A program made the translations under genes and the position numbers. From positions 8,901,001-8,965,000 of the forward strand of contig NC_083515.1 of assembly GCF_032362555.1 (NCBI RefSeq): DNA of 64,000 nucleotides, given 5' to 3'. Under the pieces are notes generated by a model that was not told the DNA's origin, ran no database searches, and worked only from the letters and a program-made list of their open reading frames with translations. The DNA is from Amyelois transitella. Lineage: Eukaryota; Arthropoda; Insecta; Lepidoptera; Pyralidae. Below, one piece after another: positions 35,078-46,004 of the stretch (within the stretch, counting starts at the first letter, position 1; each line of letters starts with the position of its first letter).

Positions 35078-35995
35078 GATTACGACCAATTACGAAATAT
35101 TGTGGATGGAACTTTGTATCGACATATCTTAGGTATGTGACGTTTTGGGGGGAAGGTGCCCCGGTGTGGCAGCGTGAAGCTGGGGCCAAAGGCCCTGAGC
35201 TTGGTTGGTTTTTATTTAATCTGAAAAGAATAAATCAGTACAGTTCAGACAGATATTAATGTACTAGTATCATAGACATGTGGTATCAAATTAAAGTATC
35301 TTACCTTCTGTTGTAATCCTATTTTCTTTTGATTTTATTTACAAATAAAAAAACTAAGTAAAACGATTTATTTTTTATAAAATTACATCAACTTTGATAT
35401 GATATGACAAGACAATTCGATTGAATTGAAAGTGGTGAGGTGAGGGTGGGAGGAAAAGTCAACCAAACGAAACCAACGTTGTTGGTCATAGAAAGTGATG
35501 TGGGAAGTGTTCAATTCAGACAAAACATGGAATGGGCCATAATGCATGTACCAAGTTACGTGGCTGGGGAGGAATTCTTGATTCTATGTATTATTATTGT
35601 ATGTACTTATATTTCATTCTTTTTCTCTACCTTCATTTAGACTAGAGTCCAATAGAAATCGTTTAATTACTTTAATAAAGACTGAGTCGGAATGAAGGAG
35701 TCTAAGACACGCAAAGGCATTTTACGACTTTATAGACACTCGTCTTTGCCAAGTTCGCCACTATGGTTTAGTTTCCGCCTATGGTCTATGGTTCCGCTTC
35801 TACACCAGCTCTATGATTTACTCTTCTTCCGGTCGCCATGTTATTTCACATTTCATTTCTTCGCAACGCTTCCTACGCAGTGTGTTATTTCTGAAGTGAA
35901 ATTAACTTCTATCTTGATTACTTGCTTTGTTTGTTGTATTGAAGCAAGTGAATAGTTATTTTGTGAATTATTTGTGTGATAATATCTCGACCATC
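35078..35995. promoter_or_regulatory. Shared upstream region of shuttle craft and SRSF2
   Basis: The two genes are head to head with 918 bases between start codons. On the minus strand a probable 84-base 5' UTR intron of shuttle craft lies at 35221-35304 (donor GTAAGA, acceptor TTTTCAG). The remaining ~690 bases must contain both promoters. No clear TATA box was identified. Confidence 0.6.
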
Positions 35996-36789
35996 ATGAG
36001 TTACGGGAGACCACCGCCTCGTATTGATGGCATGGTGTCGCTGAAAGTGGACAATCTCACATACCGAACGACGCCAGAAGATTTGCGCAGAGTATTCGAA
36101 AGATGTGGCGATGTTGGCGACATATACATCCCAAGAGATCGCTACACCAGAGAAAGCAGAGGTTTCGCTTTTGTAAGGTATGTTTTAGCCATGACGTCAT
36201 TAAGTGCCATGCTTGATGCTTTTGGAAGAATACCGTGCTTAACCCTATAATTGTTTATATCCCTAGGTTCTTTGATCGTCGGGACGCAGAGGAAGCGCTG
36301 GATTCTCTAGACGGGCGCATGTTGGATGGCAGGGAGCTCCGCGTTCAGATGGCCCGTTACGGACGCCCTTCATCTCCATACAGAAGTCGTTACGACCGTC
36401 GACGCAGGTATCTAACGCATTAATTTTATATTTGTTTGCATGATTATCTTCACATAAAACTGTAAGCATGAATTTTATGCAAAACTTCATACAAAATAAA
36501 CAAATAATTTACAGATTGCAAGAACAGTACAGCTAAAAAATGAGTTGCTTCAACGGTGTGGGTAAATCATCATCAAATAAATGTTTAGGTGACATATTCT
36601 TAATGTGTGTGCTATGGTGTCTCTTTTTTTAGCAAATCCCGTGGTCGATCCAGGTCGCGTTCTCGTTCCCGCCGCCGCTCGTACTCGCGCAGCCGCTCCA
36701 GGTCCCGCAGCCGCAGCCGCTCGGACTCCAAGAGCTCCCGGGGACGCTCCCGCAGCCGCAGCCATTCTCGCTCCAGATCCAGGCATTGA
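35996..36789 (+). CDS. SRSF2: Serine/arginine-rich splicing factor 2 (SC35)
   Basis: Exons 35996-36177, 36267-36407 and 36633-36789 give 159 aa. SRSF2 is an essential nuclear splicing regulator that binds exonic enhancers and recruits spliceosomal factors. One RRM occupies about residues 14-92, with RNP2 (LKVDNL, 16-21) and RNP1 (RGFAFVRF, 55-62), the latter spanning the first intron. A Gly/Pro/Arg linker follows, then a dense RS domain (about 108-158) ending SRSRSRH. The N-terminus [21 protein letters not shown] is nearly the vertebrate sequence. A consensus donor only eight bases past the stop (GTAAGT at 36798), with an acceptor at 38400, predicts a 3' UTR intron; SRSF2 mRNAs of other animals are also regulated by 3' UTR splicing. 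That intron contains a Mutator-like transposon. Confidence 0.95.
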
Positions 36790-37340
36790 TGTGCTAAGTA
36801 AGTTCTACTTCAAATACTAATTTGAGTGGCTAATTAAATAGAGAAGCCCCGGGGCACATCTAGTTTTCATAACTGTAAATTTGTATACCTGTTCAATTAT
36901 TAACATAATATTTTATTGGAAGTGTCTAGTCCGCCACCAGCGGCCATTTAACAAATCGAATTACTAAGCCGCTAGTGGTAAAATAAGAAATTAAATAATT
37001 CTGCCACAAGTATTGTGGTATACAAATTTGTTCCTTTAGTCAAACGAATAAAGTCTAATTTTAAAATACACTAGGGCAGCGTAGTGAAGTTGTTCCTATT
37101 ACGGCAGACTAATATAAAATGCTATTCCGCCACAAGTTATTAGTTATTGGAATATGTTCCTTATAACTTGTATATAAAGCATATATTTCATTATGTTAAA
37201 GTATCGTACCGAAGTTAGCAATGTGACAAAAACAAAAACATAACCCTTTCGGTTTTTGTTTTTGTAGTTGATGAGGAAGTTTTAAACTTTTTTCATTGTT
37301 TGTATTACTGTAAATTATAATTAACGATAAAACCCAGAAA

Positions 37341-37368
37341 AAGCACTTAGAGTGCTTTTTCTGTGTAC
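37341..37368. other. Hairpin inside the MULE
   Basis: 'agaaaaagcact' and 'agtgctttttct' are exact inverted copies around a 'tag' loop. Confidence 0.75.
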
Positions 37369-37930
37369 CGCAAAAATACAAAACAGCTATGTTAAAATAA
37401 TAAAGGCCATAAAACAATAACAGTACTTAATCAAAAGGAAGAGACCAAAAAATACAACATTTAGAAATAAACGACGAAGAAATAGAAAATGATGACAGAA
37501 ATAAAGATGAAAATACGTTTAAAAGAACAAGTAACATAGAAATTAACAATAACACTACAGAGGTTTTAGAAACAGAGCAAATTGGATTTGCTAAAAATAT
37601 AGTAGATAATAATACATAATGAGCAAAAAGAAAGCAATAAAATAAACTTAGAGACACATGTAATAATACATATTGAACCAGAAACAGAAAAGGAAGACAC
37701 AAAAAACTATGAAAATGTAACGATAAAAACAAATAAGGCACATACATATAATCGACCATACTGCAGAAGATTTAGAGATAGTAAATATAGAATACGCAGA
37801 GAGACAACTTATAATACATAATAAACAGGATGAGAAAGATATAAATCTACATATAGAGAAACCTGTTGAAACAAAATCTAGAAAAGGCTGAGAAACATGT
37901 AAAAACTGAAGATAGAAATGACAAAAATAT

Positions 37931-37976
37931 GCCTGATTTAATGCCTTTAGCTAATACTAAAGGCATTAAATCAGGC
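37931..37976. other. 20-bp perfect hairpin inside the MULE
   Basis: Arm 37931-37950 'gcctgatttaatgcctttag' is exactly complementary to 37957-37976, with loop 'ctaata'. Confidence 0.85.
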
Positions 37977-38400
37977 ACAGACCTGTAATGCTCTTGTTAA
38001 TCAAACAATAAGATTACCAGCTGTCCGAAAACGCAGAGGTCGACCCAAAGGACATGATCTAACAGTAGTAGGAGTTAAGAAAAAAAAGAACATGAAAAAT
38101 AAATATATTTCTTAGAAATCGTGTATCATTTACTACTTTTTGATAAGTATATCAATTGCCGCAAAAGGCTTGCCTCAGCTTTGGTGGCTGTTTATTTTTG
38201 GTAGGTATGCTGCCTCTAACTAGCGGTAGAATATTTTGTTGGTTTGACTTGCCACTTGTGGCAGAATAGCCTTATTTGTTATTGTGCCTATAGCGGCAGA
38301 ATAATATAATTTTTTATCTAACCACAAGTGGCAGTATATTTATTTTTATTAAATGACCACTGGTGGCAGACTAGACACTTCCTATTTTATTTGGTTTCAG

Positions 38401-39130
38401 GTTGAGACAGTACCTGTTGCAAGCTGAAGTGCTGTGCCTCTTGCCCCAGCAGCCTTCGGCTAAGGTACTAACCTCCACATACTCGGCCATCCCCAACCTT
38501 TACTATGATGACATAGTAGCAAAACATTCAATGTATCAAATTATTTCTTTAAGTCACTCACTGAAGGCTAATTCATTATGATTTTTATTGTATCCTTAAT
38601 TTTTTTTTTGTTTCCAAGATGTATAATGTGTGAATGCCAAGTTTGTACAAATCTTTTGTGACTAGGAAAAAACTTTCTCTACATTTTGTACATTGTTTTT
38701 TGTTTGAATCTGCTGATTTTGTATTACTGTGTTAAAAACTTAGGTCATGTGGCATGAATTAATGTAATAATTGCCCTGTTTTGGTTTTTTATGTAATTCC
38801 ATGTGACTTATTTAGGTGTGTGACAGGTCCTTAGCTGTATTTCAGGTTTATAAAAATAACATTCTCATGAAGAGTCTACCCAAAAGGATTACTATGGGCT
38901 AATTGGGCAATTAATTGGGACAACCTGTTATATGTGGTAAATACATTTATGAAACCCAAATGAAATTAGTATTTTAATTAAGAATTTCAACCTTTTACGT
39001 GTACGATGTTTATTAGGTCATCATAAAATTAAAAATTTCTTATTATAATTTTGTCATTAGTTTATCAAGCCTACATGTAATTTGTATTTAGGATAATGCT
39101 TTCAATAAATGTTTAAGATTTTATTGTTAT
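38401..39130 (+). other. Probable SRSF2 3' UTR exon
   Basis: Begins after the acceptor 'tttggtttcag'. Non-coding, T-rich, with several polyadenylation-like signals, the last (AATAAA in 'caataaatgtttaag') near 39104. Placing this in SRSF2 depends on the predicted 3' UTR intron being real. Confidence 0.55.
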
Positions 39131-39960
39131 AATATTAATCAAAATGTTATGCTCAGGGCGTGTGGAGAGCGCGGGGAGCGAGGCGGTATGCCGGGGGGGG
39201 GAGGGGTTTGCTGATGCTGACAACTGCTGAATTGCTGTTGTTGCCGTTCATAAGTTATGAGTAAAATTTTATATTTATTGACAAACCAAGACATGCATAA
39301 ATAAGTAGGTTTAAAAAGGTACAATTCGCTAACAAAATTAGTGACCAAAGTAAATAACACATTTTAAATTGAAATATACATTACACTTAAGATTTAACTG
39401 TAATTGGACGCGGCGAAGTGCCAATATTCTTTCAACACACAGTAGGTGGTAATGGCGACATCTCAGTTACTAATACCAACATTTGTTTGGCAGGCCGGTG
39501 CTGCCGCTGGCCTGTTGCTGTGGCAGTTTGCTGTGCTGATCCCTGTGCTTTGCAGATCACGTCTAGGTTTGTCTGTAAGCGGTTGACCCTCCCCGACCTC
39601 AAACGACGTAAAAGTACATTTTCAGGGTAGCAATCACGGAAGCGTTTTAGATACTTTTCAAATATATAGTTTAGCAGCGTAACTGATTAATTCCACGAAG
39701 ATTCGTCGTGAACACCTGGCACTGGATTATGTGTAGGTTTTATTCTTAATAAATAAATGTGACAAAATAACAATTTTTTTTTTTCGTTTAAAATAGTAGA
39801 GTTAGAAAGGCCATTTCATACGCTCAGAAACTAGGTGTATAAAAATCCTGTTCGGTTTGTATCTACGGAAAAAATTTATTTAAAAAAAAATCCAAGTGGC
39901 ACAACTGGAGCATATCAGGTTGGTCCTCGAGGAAATCGTGGTTCCATTCCATTATATATA
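39131..39960. other. Unassigned spacer with Gln/Pro-rich frames
   Basis: A minus-strand frame at 39139-39360 ends in Gln- and Pro-rich sequence (QQTPPPPGIPPRSPRSPHA), and another Gln-rich minus-strand stretch lies opposite 39490-39560. They could be exons of an unknown gene, but I found no consistent splice junctions. Otherwise AT-rich. Confidence 0.3.
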
Positions 39961-39962
39961 TA

Positions 39963-40164
39963 TTTACTAGAGGCCGCCCGCGACTTCGTCCGCATGGAAA
40001 CCCTATCAATCCCGCGGGAACTCTGGGATAAAAAGTAGCCTATGTGTTATTCTGGGTCTTCAGCTACCTACATACCAAATTTCATGGTAATCGGTTCAGT
40101 AGTTTTTGCGTGAAAGAGTAACAAACATCCATACAAACTTTCGCCTTTATAATAGTAGTAGGAT
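39963..40164 (+). repeat. LINE/SINE 3'-end repeat, copy B
   Basis: Nearly identical to 20302-20515, beginning 'ttactagaggccgcccgcga' and ending 'aatagtagtaggat'. Sequence 40165-40495 after it is unassigned. Confidence 0.85.
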
Positions 40165-40499
40165 TCGAAGTGGCTCCTCTATTTTCAGCCTGGCTTGAAC
40201 GAACATGGTAGGCCCGACCCGGACTAAGCGTGATACGACCTTTCTTGCCCTTACTACTAGTAGTATTAATTCTCAAAAACCTAACTACCATAATACTCAC
40301 GTTAGGCGTCTCACTTGGGAAGAGACCGGGAACCGCCTTTGTTACTTGCGACGATATGATTTCACCTATGGATTTCCCGCACCAGTATTTTAGTAAGGGC
40401 TTTAGTAAGTACCTACCTAGTAAGTTAGCAGTAATGGAGAATCGGTAAGGAAAATTCCTCTCTGGAAAATTGATTGCCGTGTAGTTTCCGGCACTTAAG

Positions 40500-40700
40500 A
40501 ATAGAATCACTCCATATCTTTCCTATGGATGTCGAAAAAGGCGACTAAGGGTTAGCCTTATAAATTTGCGATTCTTGTAGGCGATGGGCTTGCATCTTAT
40601 GTTACTATGAGAATTTTAATTTCGTCATAAAGCTGAACGTCACCTTTCAGTCTTTTCAAGACTGTTGGCTCTATCTACCCCGCAAGGGATATAGATGTGA
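40500..40700 (+). repeat. TATG-tailed SINE, diverged
   Basis: 'cctatggatgtcgaaaaagg', 'ggcgatgggcttgcatctta' and 'ctctatctaccccgcaaggg'. Confidence 0.75.
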
Positions 40701-40847
40701 GTGATGAGAGCACAATTAGAATAGGTAAATGCATTATGTAGACTATTTCCCATGGATAAGTAAAATAAAATAATCCCTTGACCTATATTCCAGCGTTTGG
40801 ACTATGCGTGTATTATCAGTCATTGAATGATTGACGTATCATCATAA

Positions 40848-41290
40848 TAAAATCCCGCCTCTTTCCCGGAGGGGCAGGCAGAGACTACATCTTTCCACTT
40901 GCCACAATCTCTGTATACTTCCTTCTTCATCCACATTCATAACTCTCTTCATGCAAGCTCGGCGTCATTGCCATGCCAGGACGTCCTTAATTTGATCAAG
41001 ATACGTTCGTCTCGGCCTTCCCACTCCGACCTTTCCCTCCGCACTCTCCTTGTATATCTGCTTAGTCAACCTGCTTTCATTCATCCTCTCCACATGACCA
41101 AACCACCTTAACATACCCTTTTCTATTCTTGTAACTTCTTTCACATCACAACATTCCCTTATCACGCTGTTCCTTATCCGGTCACTCAATTTCACACCCA
41201 TCATACTCCTTAACGCACTCATTTCCACTGCATTTATTCTGCTTTCATGCTTCTTTTGCCACACCCAACTTTCACTCCCATACATTATTG
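40848..41290 (-). mobile_element. Older 5'-truncated LINE copy
   Basis: Same family as 9745-10896: minus-strand protein [18 protein letters not shown] and [20 protein letters not shown], with several small deletions and substitutions, including loss of part of the KGQVKSTRN region. No TATG tail expansion is visible. 41291-41668 contains nothing I recognise. Confidence 0.85.
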
Positions 41291-41736
41291 TCGCATGATT
41301 TGACGTACCTATCCTTTTTATATGCCAGAGTATGTCTGCGTAAAAGGGAAAATACTTACAACTTCCGTAAGTGCACCCCCTAAAAAACATTAGAAACAAT
41401 CATGCCGAATTTCAAACGTCTTGACCCCTAGTGAAGCAGAATTCTATAGGTATAAGTAAAACTGTGCAGAAGAGCGCTCCCGAACCCACTCTAAAATAAT
41501 TGTAATATGAGTGATGCTGCGTATAGAGATACTATGTGGTTGTAGCATTATCAGTTTCTTATAGTTATGTTTTTATATTCAAGGGATCATTAGGCGGGGG
41601 TGGGTGTTTCTATAATTCTGTACTGCAGTATCGAGCATAGACTATAAATAGGCACATCATACAAGTCCTTTATTTTTTTGTTTGAAGCTAAAAAAAATCA
41701 GGAGCTGTTTTTATAAAATATATATTAATACTTATA

Positions 41737-43086
41737 CTATGATTTAACATTAAAATTAACAACTAATAGTCCATTTTTTGCACTCCCTAACTTAAACCAT
41801 CTACCAGACTTATGTTCCTGTCCAACGGCAGCATACAGTTGCTTTCCATCACTAGTGAACTGCATAGCATTCACAAAACCATTCACTTCTATACTAAATA
41901 ATGGTACAACTTTCCTATACATATCACTCACTTTCCATAATCTAATGCAATTGTCATAGGAACCTGATGCAAAAATATCAGAATTTAACAAAGTTGCAAG
42001 ACTAGTGATCCATCGGGGCACTTCGTTTTCTTTCCCGTGCGCTTCAGGGACCACACATAACGGCTTCTTCTTCATAACACCCCAAAGACAAAGTGAACCA
42101 TTATCGCTACCCGAGACAAAATGTTCCTCATCCAACAATTTCACTTCATCAAGACTTCCCACAGGCCCATTGAAAATCAATTGTGATTCTTCAACTATTT
42201 TCCATATGCGCACTGAAGAGTCTCTGCCACCAGCTGTGATTGCTCGCTCTCTTGTCAAAGCATCAATAGACATGACTGCAGACTGGTGTCCAAACAAAGT
42301 TTCCACATATGCCATTTCATCCAAAGACCAAATTTTAACAGACCTGTCTTTGCTCGCTGAATACAATTCATGTGTATTTTTCCTAAATATAATTCCATTC
42401 ACTGTGTCTTTATGACCTCTAAAGGTATGCAAATGTTTTAATGTGTTTGGCTCCCAAATTTGAATTTCAGAAGATTGATCAGAGGATGCTAAAAATTTAT
42501 TGTCTGTTGACAATGCTAAAGAACTAATTCCTCCCTTTAGAAATTGTGAATGGGTTTTGTAAGTCAAGCTACCTAATTTCCGTTTTTCTTTGATGCTCCA
42601 CTTGATAATTGTACCACACTTGCTGCCAGTAAAAACATACTGCCCATCAAAACTGACACAAACACAGGTGAGAGTTAGCCGGTGTTCCTTTGCGCGTATC
42701 AGCCGCAAATCATTTGCAGACGGCGTGCTGTAATTGTCAGCTACTTCAACTTTTAATTTGCCCTTTTGCTCCAAATAGTCTTTCTGCAATCTCTTCTCAA
42801 CGGCGTCGTCGATTTCTTTGAGTTCGGCTCTCTTTGCTTCTTCCCTTTCGATTTCTTCCAAATATTTCTTTGCTAGACGCAACTTTTTCTGCTCTGCAGT
42901 TTCATGATCACTCTCGACTTCTTCAGCATCGGAAAACTTTTTGATATCCAAATCACTTTCAGAAGAATCGTGCCCATTTTCTAGGTTAGGACCATTCTGT
43001 TTCTTCGGTTTAATTTTTTTTATTTTCTCACCTTTTCTCTTATGTATTTGCCTTGATTTACCTTTTAGAAAAAAAGAGGAAGACAT
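41737..43086 (-). CDS. RRP9: U3 snoRNP-interacting protein 2 (U3-55K/RRP9), intronless
   Basis: A single 449-codon frame. RRP9 is a WD40 protein of the U3 snoRNP that binds the U3 box B/C motif and is needed for early pre-rRNA processing at the 18S side, in the nucleolus. The N-terminal ~90 residues are basic then acidic (KKIKPKKQ, SSESDLDIKKF), fitting nucleolar targeting, followed by a helical segment (AKKYLEEIEREEAKRAEL) and a WD40 propeller from about residue 130 (repeats ending KIWSL, RIWKI, CLWGV and RLWKV). FLKGGISSLALS and SASKDRSVKIWSL are typical of this family. Length fits (human 475). An AATAAA signal on the minus strand at 41669-41674 lies about 65 bases past the stop. No introns, unlike most genes here. 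Confidence 0.93.
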   Translation of the reverse strand: MSSSFFLKGKSRQIHKRKGEKIKKIKPKKQNGPNLENGHDSSESDLDIKKFSDAEEVESDHETAEQKKLRLAKKYLEEIEREEAKRAELKEIDDAVEKRLQKDYLEQKGKLKVEVADNYSTPSANDLRLIRAKEHRLTLTCVCVSFDGQYVFTGSKCGTIIKWSIKEKRKLGSLTYKTHSQFLKGGISSLALSTDNKFLASSDQSSEIQIWEPNTLKHLHTFRGHKDTVNGIIFRKNTHELYSASKDRSVKIWSLDEMAYVETLFGHQSAVMSIDALTRERAITAGGRDSSVRIWKIVEESQLIFNGPVGSLDEVKLLDEEHFVSGSDNGSLCLWGVMKKKPLCVVPEAHGKENEVPRWITSLATLLNSDIFASGSYDNCIRLWKVSDMYRKVVPLFSIEVNGFVNAMQFTSDGKQLYAAVGQEHKSGRWFKLGSAKNGLLVVNFNVKS

Positions 43087-43907
43087 TATTTAATCTTCGT
43101 TATACTGCTTTTCACAAAAAATAACAGAATTCATCAAATACTTTTATTAACAATAAAACACACGTTGCGAACTTGAATCACAGATGAATGATTAAAAATG
43201 AAATTATCTCAACTGACAGACACATTTCGATTTTGACTGTGACAATCAACATGACACTTCGTTCAGAAACGTCCGTTGCGTGTTTGATCACGTGGGTCGA
43301 TGTTGCATTCCCTATACATATAGTGTTTAAGCCCCCATCATCAACATAAATTTCATATAGAAATTGTCACATATCGAACGTTCATCTCATCATCATTTAA
43401 TGTGCACCTTTATACATGTTTAGATAGTAGCCGGATTGTAAAATAAAAATACTGTGTATAGGAAAAAATAAAGGAAACTATAATAAAAAACTTAAAACAT
43501 AAAAATAATCCTAACTCTAATTCGTCTTAAATCGTTATTGTGAAAATTTACAATTAACAATCACCATTTTCCTTTTATTACAAAATAACTTTTTCTTAGC
43601 AGCCAATATACTATACAATTTTAAACAATACACTCTTGTATTGTTTAAAATAGTGTACTTTAATTATAAAACCTAGAAAAAAGAATACTTTCTTTAAGAT
43701 TATAAAAAAAAATACAATTAGAAATATTATTTTATTCTGAACTTAGTCAAAATCTGTAGGACTTTATCTTTATAAAGATTTGATTTGAAATAAACAAATG
43801 TAAATGCCTTGAAACATCACTTAAACTCTTAAGTTATTTTCCTTTAGCTGCAGGCAGATAAATAAAATTAATACAGATTGAACATAGGTAATACAGATTT
43901 CTCAACT
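43087..43907. other. Spacer between RRP9 and INO80C
   Basis: AT-rich. It contains a 14-bp inverted repeat at about 43617-43650 ('attttaaacaatac' ... 'gtattgtttaaaat'). It must hold the RRP9 promoter and the INO80C 3' UTR. No gene seen. Confidence 0.6.
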
Positions 43908-44855
43908 TTATCCAACAATAGTGTTTGCTCCCCGAAGCTGAAGGTACCCTGCTGTTATGTCCATTGGAAGGCTTCGGACAGTAGCAAACTCTTCCACATT
44001 ACTATAATACAGTTTTGAATGTCGGTCTATATATGGCGCTGGTAGTCCTGATATGTCTGAATACTTTTTGGTTGGTTTGAATGTGGGTGGTGCATTTATT
44101 GAATAATCTGTAACAAATTGTTAAAAATAATGAAAATTTTAGCGTGATGACTTCTTCTATTTGATTAAACATACATACATACATATAATCACATCTATAT
44201 CCCTTGCGAGGTAGACAGAGCCAACAGTCTTTTAAAGACTGATAGGCCACGTTCAGCTATTTTTCTTTAAGATAGAAATGAGATTCAAATAGTGACAGGT
44301 TGCTAGCCCATCGCCTAAAAGTAGAATCCCAAGTTTTTAAGCATACCCCTTAGTCGCCTTTTACGTCATCCATGGGAGAGAGATGGAGTGGTCTTATTCT
44401 TTTTTCTATTGGTGCCGGGAACCACACGGCACACAACTCTGAAATTGATTAAACTCTAAAATAAATATGGTAAATTATTTTTTTTATTATAAGAAAGCCT
44501 TATTGTAGCTAATTGAAGCTTCAGTGGAACTAACTTATAAAACAATAAAGACATAATAATTGAAAAACCCAATATTGTCCACATATTTCTTCAGGTTTCT
44601 CAGGTGGGGCCTGGATATAAGCAACAAATGCAACTATGTAGAGTAGACGCTGAATAATTGTACATTTTTCTGCAATTAACTATAGATAACACCGAATTAA
44701 AACATACATAACACAGCTTCAGGAGGCCAGGGCAATGCTCGCTCTGCAGTCAGTATTTGTTTCAACGATCTCCACATGCGTTTTTTGTTACCACTCTTGA
44801 CTATAAACTTGTTTTCAGTTTTGAAACAGTAACTGTTTTCAGAATCTGCAGTCAT
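43908..44855 (-). CDS. INO80C: INO80 complex subunit C (IES6 family)
   Basis: Two exons, 44708-44855 and 43908-44107, give 115 aa. INO80C/Ies6 is a small subunit of the INO80 chromatin remodeller; it has a YL1-type C-terminal domain and works with Arp5 in nucleosome sliding. The diagnostic block WRSLKQILTAERALPW continues across the junction into YYSINAPPTFKPTKKYSD, then YIDRHSKLYYSNVEEF and GYLQLRGANTIV, closely matching the vertebrate protein. The start chosen is the only in-frame ATG before the conserved block; the N-terminus is much shorter than human INO80C (192 aa), so an upstream exon is possible. The intron holds a TATG-tailed SINE. Confidence 0.88.
44170..44435 (-). repeat. TATG-tailed SINE in the INO80C intron
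   Basis: Tail 'acatacatacatacat' at the left, then 'cccttgcgaggtagacagag', 'acaggttgctagcccatcgc' and 'ggtgccgggaaccacacggc'. Near full length. Confidence 0.88.
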
Positions 44856-45369
44856 GATATTAGACTTCAATTGAGATATTTTATCACAGTGCTGAAAACT
44901 TATTTGCAACTGCTGTTTCTAGGAAATGTTGAAAACTTTATTGATATTGGAATTATCATATAATTAAAATTATTTGCTTTCCTGTTTTGTTTTGTGATTT
45001 TGTGTATTTTTGTTGAATTTAGTTAGATGACAATGACATTGATTATCATCTGACGGCGATAATCACAATGCCAACATTTGCATTATGAATTTGAATTCAG
45101 GGAATTATTATTATTGCAAAGAAAATAATTATTGTAAATTCTTACTAAAATTAACCTAAGAATATAGTACGTATTCCTCTTCCTATCAGACTTTTTTTCC
45201 TACCTTCGAAATCTCTACTTATGCGCTCTCTTGTTCTACAAAACTATCGTAGCGTACACACTCACTACGTAATATTATTAATATTAAAATAGCTTCTCAA
45301 TTAATAACAATGCCTACTTGTTGTGTTTGTTAACCTTCTCTTTTCAGATCGTATAACCGTTCATCAACC

Positions 45370-45760
45370 AATTAAGTAACTCGGTTCTAACAACTCAGTA
45401 TGAGTTTGTTCCGGTGGCCGTAGAAACAGCCGGTCCATGGTGTCCTCAGGCGAGGCTCTTTATTGGTGAGATAGGACGGCGTTTAAGGGCACGTGGTTAT
45501 GACTACCGCTCAGGATGGTACCTGGTGCAAAGGCTCTCCATAGCTATCCAAAGAGGGAATGCGGCGAGTTTAATGGGTACTTTTGAGCCGGGTGCAGTCC
45601 GGGGTGGTATTTTTGATTAAATGTATTTGTTTGTTTGGTGATTGTTTCTATTTTGTATTACCTTGATGTTGACGAAGCTGTTGTGAATATTTTGTAATAT
45701 TTTGATAAATAAAGTTCTATCGTCAGTAACTTCGTGTCTCTTCAAACCATGACATTGGTA
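45370..45760 (+). pseudogene. Fragment resembling a LINE protein C-terminus
   Basis: A plus-strand frame ending at 45620 reads FVPVAVETAGPWCPQARLFI and YLVQRLSIAIQRGNAASLMG. The GPW...RGNAAS pattern recurs at the end of many insect LINE-type reverse transcriptase proteins. AATAAA follows at about 45709. No start, catalytic motif or upstream exon was found. It lies between INO80C and RRS1. Confidence 0.5.
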
Positions 45761-46004
45761 GAATCACCGAAAGTCCGGTGGCAGTCTTGGAAAAGAGAAA
45801 GGCCTTTTTTTAAGTTGTGTGTGTGTGCTAGGACAGTTAAGCACTTTAGGGCAGTGCTTGTCATTGTCAAACATTAGTATCATCTGTGCTTTGATCTGTG
45901 AACTTTTAGGTTATGTTTTCTTTTCCACATTTTCTTTTGTGGTTTGCAAAGAGAGTGGTTCAATTTGTTGGTTCTGTTGTTATTTGTTTGTTAATGGTAA
46001 AATA

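Larger units (their letters stand above)
36918..38382. mobile_element. Mutator-like (MULE) DNA transposon, non-autonomous, 1465 bp
   Basis: Terminal inverted repeats: 'ggaagtgtctagtccgccac' at the left and its complement (one mismatch) ending at 38382, continuing for over 30 bases. A 9-base target duplication 'tattttatt' lies at 36909-36917 and 38383-38391, the size usual for Mutator elements. Sub-terminal repeats of 'gccactagtggtaaaat' type recur in both halves. The interior has coding remnants, including a plus-strand C-terminus with an AT-hook (RKRRGRPKGHDLTVVGVKKK), a kind of tail seen in MULE-related proteins. No complete transposase is present. The insertion is in the SRSF2 3' UTR intron, 18 bases from the acceptor. 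Confidence 0.85.

Noticed and set aside
37427-37759. Membrane-protein-like minus-strand frame of 110 codons
   Set aside because: It is the complement of AT-rich, A-heavy transposon interior; the Leu/Phe/Ser content is a by-product of base composition.
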